NCBI GenBank assembly: GCA_902729315.2
Contig: LR746265.1
Location: 4,878,892-4,942,891, forward strand
Source: Spirodela intermedia
Taxonomy: Eukaryota; Streptophyta; Magnoliopsida; Alismatales; Araceae
Length of the DNA stretch: 64,000 bases
Direction: 5' to 3'
The position numbers and the translations under genes are program-made. Shown here one piece after another: positions 35,151-46,900 of the stretch (its first letter is position 1; every line of letters starts with the position of its first letter). Below the pieces are notes generated by a model that saw only the letters and a program-made list of their open reading frames with translations, was not told the DNA's origin and searched no databases.

Positions 35151-35945
35151 TTTAGATTATACCGCTTTAGGAGGACAAACCAGAGAAGCTCTCGTCTTCT
35201 CTCATCTTAGATCTTAGATTATAAGGGAACCTTATCTCCAACAATTGAATTCTTCTTTTTCTTCAGGTTCTTTTTCTTCTCTTCGTTGAGAAATCAGAAG
35301 TAGCTGCGAATGGATGAGATGATTTCGTCTTCTTCCTTCTTCTAGTTCTCCTTCTTCTCTCCTTCTCGTTCTTATTTTTCTCTCTCTTTATTTTTCCTTC
35401 TCCATGTTCAACGAAGATTGTTTTTCTTCTTTTCGCGTGAGATAGCCGAGTATTCGTCATCGTTTTCTTCCCTTTTTCTGCGCTGTTCTCTTCCTATTTC
35501 GCTGAAGATCAGGGTGACTTTTGGACGCTGTTCTCCTCGTTTTCGCGCCGAAAAGCAGCAGTCATCTGATCATCGAAGTCTATTGTTTTCCTGGAGTAGA
35601 TTAGCGGTCTTCTCGTTGTCGGAATCTCACATTTTTTTCCGAGAAGAATAGCAGGATTTCTCGTCGACGGAACTCTCGTTTTTATGGTGAACAATAACAG
35701 GCTTTCTCGTCGTCAAATCCCTCATTTTTGCGGTGAAGAATAGCCGGTCTTTCCTTGTCGAACTCCTCGTTTTCTTCGGCGCGGTAGATGAGCTGACTAA
35801 CCTACCTACGATTTTCAGAGCTCTGATGATGGGGATGAGAATCACTTGATAAGTCGATAAAAATACCTATACTTCCGGTGAGAATCGCACGTTCATTTTT
35901 CCACGTTCCTTCCTCCTTTTCCCTCGCGATTTTATCTTCCGTTTA
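35150..35945 (+). repeat. Dispersed repeat R, longest copy
   Basis: This is the counterpart of 18,820-19,480, extended on the right by the GGTGAGAATCGCAC, TTCCTCCTTTTCC, CGCGATTTTATCTTCCGTTTATT block that is also found at 12,490-12,560 and 22,230-22,310. Three sub-units of about 50 bp, each ending in GAATAGC or AATAACAGG, are visible at 35,625-35,790. It is non-coding. Confidence 0.6.
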
Positions 35946-36700
35946 TTCCTCGTTTGTCCGCTGATTTCCGTCGCTATTTCCCTTTCGCTTTCCGTCAAGA
36001 TCTTCCATATCTTTTTCTTCGTTTGTCCATTGTCTTCCATAGGGACTTCTCTTCTGATTATTCCTTTTTTCCCGTGATTCCCGTGGCGAAATTTCTTTCG
36101 TTTCTTCCTCGTTTTCCTTGTAATTCTTCGTCGCGATCTGCTGTCTGATTCTTCTCTTTCGCCCGTGAATCCTCATCGAGATTTCCATCCATTTTTCTCT
36201 TCGTTCGTTCGTTCGTGACTTTCCATCCCGTTCGTACGTCAAAGAGAGAAAAGAGAGAGAAAAGTCATCACTAACTGAGTAAAGAGAGAATACCGCGATA
36301 ACCCATAGAAAAATAACAGAGAATAATTCGGAAATTACACGATAAAATTTTTCGGGTGCTGAATAGGCCCACTAGCTGGATCCATTACGCCTTTTCAATA
36401 AGGCCCAATAAATTGATCTATTTAAACTTAACTTTAGGCCCAAAATTAAATCATTTTCTCTTCTTTTAGCTGAAATAAGTCGAGATAAATATAAACGTAT
36501 TCCACACTATTATCTAATAGAAAGTATTCAAATATAGGTTCCCAAATAATTATATCACCTTAACCTTAATTATAACTAGTTATGATCTCCATATTAATTA
36601 ATTATTCAGATCAATAATCAAATGTCTAATCTGTACCCAATATATAATGATCATGATCAAAGTACTTATGACATCTAATTTGCCATCTGCATCATAGTTG
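35945..36700. other. Intergenic, no gene recognised
   Basis: Pyrimidine-rich sequence up to 36,240 is followed by AT-rich sequence. Long minus-strand open frames (for example 35,943-36,242) are composition artefacts rich in Arg, Glu and Lys. Confidence 0.4.
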
Positions 36701-38400
36701 AGCTTACATTTGCTCATAAAAGGATCCCAGTTGATTAGGAATTCAGAGTTGATGAAATGCATCTCATCCCCACTTTGATGTTTACTGATAAAATACACAT
36801 AATTCTTTGTGAAGATTGTGTTGGAACTAAAATAGGCTGTTATTTTAATCTATGTAACCATCTATCAGATTGCAATGAAGTTACATTACCATAGTAATGA
36901 TGAAATAATGGAACAAAAAACTAAATTAGCCCAAGTTTACCTAGGAGATAAATTTGAGGGAAAAACGACTCAAAGGAGAGAAAGAAAAATGTGTGGTGCT
37001 ATAGGAAAAACTAAGGAACAGGCGAAAGGTAGACTAGGTCTAGACTAGCCAATGTAAATATTTTATGTGTCAAATCTCATGGGGAATCTTTGCTAGTATC
37101 TTATGAGATTTGAGTCACAAGTAGTTGAATAACTTGTAATGAATATATGTCTTTACTCTAATGCATCGATGGCTGTGTTAACTTTGTGAACTCACCTCAG
37201 CCCACCCAAGGGAGGACCCATTTTGGGCTTAAATCAACTTTATTTTTAACATCTCTCTTCTCTATCCCTCTTGATGATTTTTTAATTTTTTTTGTGTGAA
37301 AACTTAATCAAACAAGAAATGGGCTACATCTAATAATTTAAATCTTGATCAAGGAATTAGTGCAAGAATAACATGCTTATGATTATTTTTTCTTTTTATC
37401 TTATTATATTATTTAACCAAATCAAATAATTAAACGAACAGAAGAGAGTAACTAGATGTTAAACAAAGTTATCCACTAGAGACATAAATTTAGAAGTATT
37501 TCTACAAACAACAGATTGGCTTGAGTGTCGACATCAAATTGAAGCTAGATAAAATGTTGATGTTCATTTTTTTGTATGACTTCAATTTACAAGAACTTGA
37601 CCATATCTTTAGGGCAAGAAGGCCAACACTATTGTAAATTATGGGTTCCATAATTTTAGCAAAAGGCAGGAAATCATGATTCAAAATTGCCAATCCACCT
37701 CCATCAACTTCCTCCTAGAGGGTCTTCAGAAAGGTTAACATGCGTTAGATGAAAAATATTATTTTAATTATATGACTTTACTTTGGGAAATAATGTAATA
37801 AAATATGCCAATATGTGAGAAGTTTACACTATTTAAAAACTATAACAAATCCACAATAACATTTTAACATATCATTTCGTGTCTACATTAACATTAGTAT
37901 CTTAATACATTATATTATATTATAGAATATCACAATAAATAAATTTTAAAAATTAAATAAATTAAAATTTAATAATATGAAAAGTATAGTACACAAATAC
38001 TAATATTTTTTTATATCACTTTATATTCCATATTATCTCAAAAATTGAACAACAATAGTATGGGATATTAGAAGTTTATGTTAGAGAATATTACTATACA
38101 TTTATAACAAAAATATCATAACAAATGTTTGCATACATCAATTAGAGTATTACACAATCGAACAATGTTCCGTTGTAGAAATCACAATACGTTAATAACA
38201 ACATTTTAGCATAATGAGATGTTCATGTTGTAGATGAGCATAATACATTAACAAAAATGCTTCAATATATCACTTTATCTTGCCAAATAATGCAACTCGC
38301 TGAGTTCCATACTATTAAAAGGGACCCAAACGATATTAAAAATGCTAGACATCTGGTAGCTAGTTGTCATACTATTTGTGGTTAGCAGAACCTAGAGAGT
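36700..38400 (-). repeat. Relic COMT 5' flank without a gene
   Basis: 36,700-37,450 matches the flank upstream of minus-strand COMT-B (17,597-18,230) and COMT-A (14,680-15,300). Shared blocks are GAGCTTACATTTGC, GATTGCAATGAAGTTACATTA and AAAAATGTGTGGTGCTATAG. 38,340-38,400 matches 18,505-18,565. A COMT exon 1 would be expected to the left, near 36,300. Only unrelated sequence and repeat R are there, so this duplicate lost, or never carried, its gene. Confidence 0.6.
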
Positions 38401-39250
38401 ATACTCTAGCTATTAGAGGACCCTAGGAAAGGAAAACCACTATTTGTCAACCAACTCATGCCCCCATCTGTTTTGTTCCTAATGTCAACATGCATGATAT
38501 GACTCTCGCTATGGTACACAACATAGGTTAGAATGTATAAGGCACACACTGCATTGTCGTATTACAATTTACACATTAGGTGGTCTTAGGTAACCATTAT
38601 AATAGATATGAACAATCATATTTTTTACCACTAAAGTGAAAAAAAACAATAAAATCGTCAATATAAAAATGTTTTTCAATCTATTCAGTTTTCTCAATAT
38701 AAAGTTACTACATTGACAAGTTGAGGCTTCCACATTTAAAGTTATATTCCATGCTTAACGAAAAAAAATCATTTAACATTGTCAAGCTTGAAACGCTCAT
38801 TTTCTTTGCAATGGTAGGTGACTGACTACCACTCGTAGTGAGTGTTGGGCGTACATGGTCTGTTCTAGAGATGTGAATGTAGAATTGTGGAGCAGTGGTA
38901 ATAGGCTGATAGTTGAATCCTCATGAACAATGAACCTAGTGAGGCAAGTGTCGTTCACAAGCTTGTGTCGTTCACCCTTGAGGGCTGTGAATTTGGTGGG
39001 GCAAAGTGGGAAGCCTGTCTTATTATCTCTCAACAGCTATGTTGTCAGTCTAGCAGATGTAGTTTTAAAGCATGTCTACCTACTCTCCCAAAGCCATAAC
39101 GAACTAGAGGTGGGTTGACACCATTTGATTAGTGCTTATAGAAGTGGGTTGACTTGAACGGAGTGCTCATAAAAATAGACCCTTCCCAGGATGTTTGTGA
39201 TGGGCAAGCTCATTATCATTAGGGTGACCTTGTATTCACGTTTCAGAAAG
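38400..39250. other. Intergenic, nothing recognised
   Basis: AT-rich sequence with short open frames on both strands. I see no domain, exon or RNA gene. Confidence 0.4.
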
Positions 39251-40123
39251 ATTCCAGAAACCAAGATGGCTCCACTATGTGTATGAATGGCCGAGACTCT
39301 CGACAGATATAATGATGAACCGAAACAGCCTTGATTCGAGAACATAGATAGATTGATCCACTGGCAGAGAGGGAGATAAAAAGACATACTCTCTAGCTCC
39401 CTCCCCTCCCTCCCCCTCATAGGCTGCGTTTTTATTAATTTAGTTTTCGGTTTGATAAAAGCCGGGATAAGTTACCTCGACTTCAACGCAGTCGAAAGAT
39501 GGGTTATTTCGAAACACTCCGATAACTCGGCCTAGTTCTAATGGGTTACTATTGAAACATTTTAGTTATTTTTACTTTATCAGTCAAAGTCAAGGGAGGG
39601 ATGATCGGCACTAGCCGCCTACGGTCCCCCACCCACCCACCCCCCCCGGCTTATTTTGTTGAAGGGTTTGGTGGACGAAGAAGACGTGTAGACTTTTTGG
39701 CGGCCGCCGTCCTTCCCGTGAACGAGTGCAGGTGCCCAATCAACAAGGCTCATTTAGTGACCCATGTGAAGGACACAATTGATACGACGAGCAACAACGA
39801 CCCTGCAGATCAAGTTCCGGCTAGCTAAGTAACAAATTAATGGGCATCTGCAATGCAGTAGAGAGGGACGGACACAGTCAGCTTGGCAGAGAAAGAGGAA
39901 GAGATAGATACCCAATCGGTAGAGATTACGTGGAGATTAATTTATTCTGGATCCGGAAACACGAGGCCGGGAAAAGGAGACCTGGTCGGGGTTGGTGGCG
40001 TGAGAATGGTCTTAGAGAAATTTAATATAAACTGAGGCGTCGGCAGTCTACAGATCAAATCAGAGGTTGCCTCCCCGCGTTCTACTACGTCTCACAGGAG
40101 ATCGTAGTTTCCATCCCTTAGCC
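39250..40123 (+). other. 5' flank of COMT-E, duplicated
   Basis: This is the counterpart of 31,240-32,123. It includes a probable TATA box, ATATAAAC at 40,025-40,032, about 95 bp before the ATG, in the position of the TATA boxes of COMT-A and COMT-B. Confidence 0.6.
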
Positions 40124-41434
40124 ATGGGATCTGTCCCCGACGAGGCGAGGATGACCCTGCTGGAGGAGGAGCAGGAGGCTTGCACCTACGCCATGCAGCT
40201 GGCCAGCGCGTCCGTTCTCCCGATGACTCTCAAGGCGGCCATCGAGTTGAACCTCCTTGAGATCATCAGCCGGGGGGGTTCCGGAGCGCAACTCTTCCCC
40301 GAGGAGATTGTTGCCCAGCTTCCCACGGAGAACCCGGACGCGGCCGTCATGGTCGACCGTATCCTCCGCCTCCTCGCCAGTTACTCCATCCTCACCTGTT
40401 CCGTCGTCGACGGCGATGGCGGAAAGGTCCGCAGACGCTATGGCCTGGCCCCTGTCGCAAGGTTCCTCACACCGAACGAGGATGGCGTCTCCATAGCCGC
40501 CCTAGCGCTCATGAACCAGGACAAGATTCTCATGGAGAGCTGGTATTACTTGAAGGAATCGGTTCTGCAGGGGGGGATCCCCTTCAACAAGGCCTACGGA
40601 ATGACGGCGTTCGAGTACCATGGGACCGACCCCAGGTTCAACACGGTGTTCAATGCCGGCATGTCCCACCACTCCACCATCAACATGAAGAAGTTCCTTG
40701 AGATCTACCGGGGGTTCGACGGGCTCGGTGTTCTGGTGGACGTTGGCGGGGGTATCGGCGCGACGCTCAACATGATCATCTCCAAGCACCCATCCATCAA
40801 GGGTATCAACTTCGATCTCCCCCACGTCATCGCCGATGCGCCGTCCTTCCCAGGTACGACAGAGACCAGCACAGCTACAGTTCCCCGACCCATTCACATC
40901 CACTAATTTCTCCTTACGACGGACGAACGGTGGGTAGGCGTTAATGGAAAGAATTGTCCTTTTTTCTTGGCCCAGGCGTGGAGCATGTTGGCGGCGATAT
41001 GTTCGAGAGCGTTCCCAGTGGAGACGCCATCTTCATGAAGGTAACCGACTCTCCCGTCGAGTTCCCCGCTTCCTGTCTTCCCAATCTCCTCCAGCGTTTC
41101 ATCGATTAGTCACGCTCTGTCGGAACTGTGTTTGCAGTGGATCCTTCACGACTGGAGCGACGAGCACTGCCTGAAGGTCCTGAAGAACTGTTGGAAGGCG
41201 CTGCCGGAGCAGGGGAAGGTCATCGTCATGGAGGGCGTTCTGCCGGAGGCGCCGGAGACGACCAAGGAGGCGCAGGGCCTGTTCCACATGGACATGATCA
41301 TGCTCGCCCACAACCCCGGCGGCAAAGAAAGGACTGAGAAGGATTTCCAGTCGCTGGCGAAAGCCGCGGGGTTCTCGGGGTTTGCCAAGGTGAGCACCGC
41401 CTTGAACGTCTGGATCATGGAGTTCACCAAGTGA
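40124..41434 (+). CDS. COMT: COMT-E: caffeic acid 3-O-methyltransferase
   Basis: Exons are 40,124-40,853, 40,976-41,040 and 41,138-41,434, giving 363 residues. Every boundary is exactly 8000 bp from that of COMT-D, so there is no net indel in exons or introns. The proteins differ at about 22 positions by eye, with exon 2 identical. All named COMT pocket and catalytic residues are kept (Met130, Asn131, His166, Asp270, His269, Glu297, Asn324, Glu329). Differences near the pocket are Asn182 to His, Thr187 to Asn and Met191 to Phe, after the conserved Met180. It should have the same methylation chemistry as COMT-D. A better TATA box suggests that expression may differ between the two. Confidence 0.93.
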
Positions 41435-42560
41435 GGCAGAGATTGCCTGACGCGCCCGTCAGAGCCGCCGCCCGATGTTCCATTGACTATCCAAAAAATT
41501 TTAAATTTCGTTTTTTTGCGGGTAGCAGCACAGCTGTCCATATTCCCCTTGGCCTGCCAAAGTGGACGCGCGCACTAACGTCTTATCACAAGCGGCGGTA
41601 CGACGTCGAATCACAACTGGCATCATACACTTGACGACGTGTCTCACAACTGGCCGCGCACACCTAAGATTTAATATATTAACCATGACAAGGAAAACAT
41701 ACACATGGAGGGAGGCGTAATAGATTGTTAGATTCCAATGTATTCTTAAAATCCTTTTTATTAAGTAATATCGGTTGCTTCATGTTCTAGATTATATACA
41801 ATGGCTATAAAGTAACTTAGAATTTACCAATGGCTAAGGTTGTAGTAGTTTGGACTAATATGACATTCAAAATTTGCTAACCTCAAGTAGTAGTTCACAC
41901 CATACTATCTGAGATTATGATCCATGAAAATTCTGTACGTTGGCTATCAATATACATATAAAAGTGGGGAGAATTAAATATTTTAAAAACATATTAGTAT
42001 ACAATAATTTATATATTTTTTGCTTTCTAGGTTAAAGATGTGGTTAGAATGCTTTACGATAATTTAATGCCCTAATTTAGTTCGATTTTATGATTTAGCA
42101 TGATATAAGATTTATTCATAAGGTGAGGTTGCCTTCCTATTGTCTCAAAAAACTATACAAAGATAATTGCAAGTGTTTTTATTCTATTACGGTGATTTCA
42201 ACTTATCAATGCAAGTTTTATTAAGATATGTATACATACCTATTTATATAAATTGCCCCATGGGTTTTGAGAACCAATAATTCTCTCTTTATCTTCAATT
42301 TTGACTATTTTAAGCTATGAAAATCTTCCATTTGTTACCTCTAACTCATGAAAAAGAATTAACACAGAATAATATAATAAATCATATTTTATTAGTACAA
42401 GGCGAGACCCTCCCTTGGACCTTATCTACTCCTACTTTCTATGCCTCCGTACAGACCAAAAGAAAAACCACATTCTTAATGTTGACAGTTAATCGGAGGA
42501 ACATTATAAACTCGACTTAATCTAGCATAATAAATGGCCGACGTCTAATATTTCTGGGGG
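41435..42560. other. 3' flank of COMT-E, duplicated
   Basis: The flank is collinear with 33,435-34,990. It is the right border of the COMT region. Beyond about 42,560 no match to the other COMT blocks is seen. Confidence 0.55.
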
Positions 42561-43992
42561 GCAAGACTTTGAATTCTGTGACTGTTCGTCAGCGAAAAAC
42601 ATAAAGCTGGAAAAGCTACAGGGAGACTTGCTTTTTAGATGTTAGAGGCCTAGCCTTTTGTAATGACTGGTAGAGAATCTCTAGTTATAAAACTAATGGG
42701 AGACCATTCACTTTTGCTCATCATTTACGAGGCATACGATGAGTAGACAGAGAGAGATGTAGGTAGGGGCGTAGAACCGGAGATTGGGAAATTTCCCATG
42801 GACCCGATCCGGACCACTCGACCAGTGACTGACGGAAGTGGAAATTTTTATAAGATAAAACAGAGATATTTCGTGGCGAGACGGATGAGGACGGAGACGA
42901 ATGGAAAGATTTGGATGGGTTGTGGGCCTCCGAGCTCCAATCGGGCCTGTTAGACATACCCTAACGTGGCGCCCGTGAAAGCCTCCACGTCGCCCCAGCG
43001 ATCCTAGTCGCCACGACATCAGCGCGACAGAATCTGAATCAGGGTCCCGGTGGCCGCAGAAGCCACGTGGCGCCTTATTGGTCTGGAGATAGATTTCCTG
43101 ATACGTCCCCACGGCATCCCTGCAATTGTGGTCAGGGAGGGCCTTCCTCTTGCCCCCGCTCGTCCAGGCCTGTTTAAAAGAGCCGCCTGGCGTGATTTAA
43201 CCAATGTGCCATCGACACGTGGCAGCATCGCCCCCAGACCACCAAAATCTGGGGGCTTACGCCTCTCGCTTTCTGGAATAGAAAAATAAGATTTCGATGG
43301 CCCAGAAATCGCGCCGAGAATGTAGTGGCTGAGATTCATCCCTACGGCGGGGCAAACCCAACCTGGTTTTAGCCGGTCGCCGAGGGACACTTCGCCTCTT
43401 CTTTGCTTCCTCTGCCGGCGGATACAGGCCCTGAGGGAAGCCGGCGCCGGCGCCGGCGCCGCCGCGGGAGCTCGCCAGTTCTCGATCTAGAGCTGACGAG
43501 GAGGCAGCGATGAGAAGGAAGAGGAGGAGAGCGGATCAGTAGAAATGTGTCCTCTTCGCTGGCTTAAATTTTTGAAGGGAGGTTGCGGGAGGTGCGTGCC
43601 CCCGATTCTTGTAGGATTTTCGCTTCCTCTGGGGTTTTTGAATGTTATGGGGTTGCTTAGATAGCCTTCGTATGTTTCTTCTGTTTCGAGGCGATGGTGA
43701 AACACCATCTTTCGATTTTACCTCTCTTTTGCGGTCCGATTGGCTTTCACATGCGTATGCTCTTCGGTATGATTGTTGCTAACAAAATATTCCAACCGTT
43801 TATTACTATTTCCTTGGTATCTTGACGGTGTTCACGTTTTACAGTTGTGTGTGTCTGCCCATGAGGTTATCAGGTTGAACGTCTGATCGGAGATATAGAA
43901 GAAGGATGGATGCTTGTCGTTGATGATTTACAGTGAATCAATCTTCTTGTTCCACTCATCTCTGTGAATCGTCTTCTTAGAAGAGCGCGGTA
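42560..43992 (+). promoter_or_regulatory. LHY promoter and 5' leader region
   Basis: Two G-boxes are present: GCCACGTGGC at 43,062-43,071 (a perfect palindrome) and ACACGTGGCA at 43,215-43,224, about 780-930 bp before the ATG. A GC-only run (GCCGGC repeats) is at about 43,439-43,470 and probably lies in the leader. A pyrimidine tract ending TTTACAG near 43,846 suggests at least one leader intron. In Arabidopsis, CCA1 and LHY promoters use G-box type sites for light input. Their role here is inference. No TATA box is convincing. Confidence 0.5.
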
Positions 43993-46900
43993 ATGGATAC
44001 ATGTTCCTCTGGAGAGGATTTGATCTTAAAGGTTGTAACGTGATAAAATCGGATGACAGTCTTATTGATCCATATTTTCATGGTTTATTAATATTGTTAT
44101 TCTCACAACGGAGCTTTTACTATTGTTACCGACATAGACAAGGAAACCGTACACTATCACGAAGCAGCGGGAAAAATGGACTGAGGAGGAACACAGCAGG
44201 TTCCTAGAAGCTTTGAAACTCTATGGGAGAGCTTGGCAACGCATTGAAGGTTAAAAATGATTGATAAACATGCTACCTTCTCAGTTCCCACTTTTTTTTT
44301 TTAAGAAAAGGGAAAGAAAACGAAAAGCTAGCGTATTTGCCAAAAAATATCTATTTAGTTTTGATGGCTGTTTGAATTTCTGTTGAAAATAGTGGATAAT
44401 TAATCATAAATGACCTTTTTTTTTAAATTTTCTTTCTAGGGGAAATAGGTCTTTTTAATGGGGAGAGATTCGGACTTCCGAGATCCTTGATGATAATCTT
44501 ACACGTTCATCTCACGTCTGAGATACTTCTGAGATCTATGTTTCGTTACTCACACGTTCATCTCTCTCTTTTCTGTATCTTCTTCTGAATACCTTACAGA
44601 GCATATTGGCACTAAGACCGCTGTTCAAATTAGGAGTCATGCTCAGAAGTTTTTCTCGAAGGTCTGTACTCGTTTGCTTGACTGGAATTCTATCACTTCT
44701 ACGTTTTCCTTATAGTTCATCGGTTCCTGCAAAAAGGAAGCAAATTTCAGGTTTGTTTAATTTATTCGTGTCTATTTTCGCGGTCTCATCTATTGGATAT
44801 CAGTATTAAGATGCTCAGAATTTTTTTTTGATGACCAATGTCATGACAGGGAAGTTTCTCTGAATATTTGACTTTGCCATTATGTAGCTTTTCCCTTTTA
44901 AAAAGAGATTTTTTAAGCTTCATTCCTGCTTGTAAGTGCAGGTTGGTAAAATATGGAAAATAAGTCCTCCAGGTCAAAAGTGTACTTATGAAGTAGAGGT
45001 AATCCTCGTGGAAGTTAGCAAATTAGGCATCACTAATGCATTGTATGGCGACAATTTCAATTGTTTCTATACATCACAATTAATTTCGAGTATCCTAACT
45101 ACTATTATGTATGAGATGGGGGCTGGACTTTGATAAATTTGTAACCTTTTTGAAGTGGAGTTTCTGCATATTTTGTACCTCATTATTTATGAGTCAGCAT
45201 ATGAGAAGCTACTTTGTTAGGCATAAAGTTGAGAAACGAGAGCAAATTATTTAGTCCAGTGTGGAATCATGACAGGGGCGTCCATATGTCCAGTCCAAGG
45301 TGCCAAAGTTACGGCATAAGTTTTGGATGTAGTGAGAGAAGATCTAATATTGTGTGGTTTGACAAAGGTGAAGCATTATGGGGATATGAGGAACCTCGTG
45401 GGTACTAGTTAATTGGTAAGGTCTGACTGTGTTTGCTAATCTTCATGGTGAATATACCTGCTATATTCCTTATCAAATTCCACATTGACCAATTTCATTC
45501 TATTGTATGTTAAAAAATATATGGGTATTTCATATCACATATTCTTTTAGTTATTCAATTTTGATCCACTTAGTATCCGTACGATTTTAAAAGAGAAGGA
45601 GATATGGATGAATTTACATATTAAATTTTGAATAGAGAACATGGCTATCATGAGGAAAGCTTAAAGGAAATGCGATCTCATATCAAAAGTGTAGATGCTC
45701 ATGAAGACAGTGGAATGTTTCTTAGGTATTGCGGTACCAAGTTGTTGGCTGACAGTTATATCCAAGCAATCAAATCTAGAAATTGCCTTAACCCAAATGT
45801 CTGGGAAAATTTATACACGGGATCCATATGTCATTTTGCAAATGCGGTTATACTCAATTCCGAGACCCTTCCCTTTGGAAGCTCCGCCAGCTATTTACTT
45901 CATTCTTTTCTTTATGGAATAAAATTCTAATGTTGTTCCGACACAATTGAGACCTAGACTCCCGTCATTTCCATTATTTTTCTATTAGATTTTGGTTTTG
46001 TTTCCGATTTTCTTTCATTTGGTTTACTTATTTAAGACAAGATTATTTTTGCTTCTCTTTTAACGTTTTTGGGCAGAAAGGACTCAATTGTTCTTTAAAA
46101 AATTAGCTAAGACAAACTCACTTCGTTGCAGAATGTATGATCATGTAACTAGTGGGAGATCCTCAGAGGCTCCCTTCAACTGAAAATGGTCATCATCAAA
46201 ACATATCATGAATGACTAGGATTTCATTGTCCTTGTCATCAAAATATATCATGAGAAGCTACTAAACAGTGCGGTACAAGTTAGTGTGAAGGGCTTCGTT
46301 TCTATCTATAATTTTTTTAAGGGTAGTTCTACTGGCGTGGTAATAAAGTGGGAACAGAAGGAATATCAAATGGAAAGTAGGTTTAGAGAAGGGGGAATCA
46401 TGGTGACAGGAGAAAGAAGGAAACCAAATGGTTGTATTGAAGGAGCTTTGTACGATAATACCTGAGAATCTCCTGATTCAATTTCTGTGTATCGAATAAT
46501 ATATTGGATGCTTAGAGATATTGCATTGCATAAATGGTTGTATTGAATGAGATTACAATATAAGTAGGTTCTCCCAGACTCTGGCGACTAACCTCAAGAA
46601 TGTTGGAAGTGGAGGGCTCAACTAAATTCCCGTGGTTGCTGAGGAATTGTTCCTGGAGTAGGATGGAAAGAGAAGTCCTTCGATCTTGTTAGTCTCCCGG
46701 TCCCAGAGAGATCTGGTGCTGACTGGCAACTGGATAACTGCATAAATGTAGTGTATGCGCAGCAACAGCAACCAAGTGGACTTAGAAGAGTGGGTTAAGA
46801 GTAGACGAAATAATGAGAGTGGACGCTGACAGGAGTGCTCTATGTAGGTTTCCTACCTTGGTTTGTCTCCTTATCCTCGGTCAGCAGTGCGATGAGTCGA

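Noticed and set aside
45628-45930. 100-codon frame in LHY intron 3 as a nested gene
   Set aside because: No recognisable domain, no promoter or splice support, and two overlapping frames in the same place.
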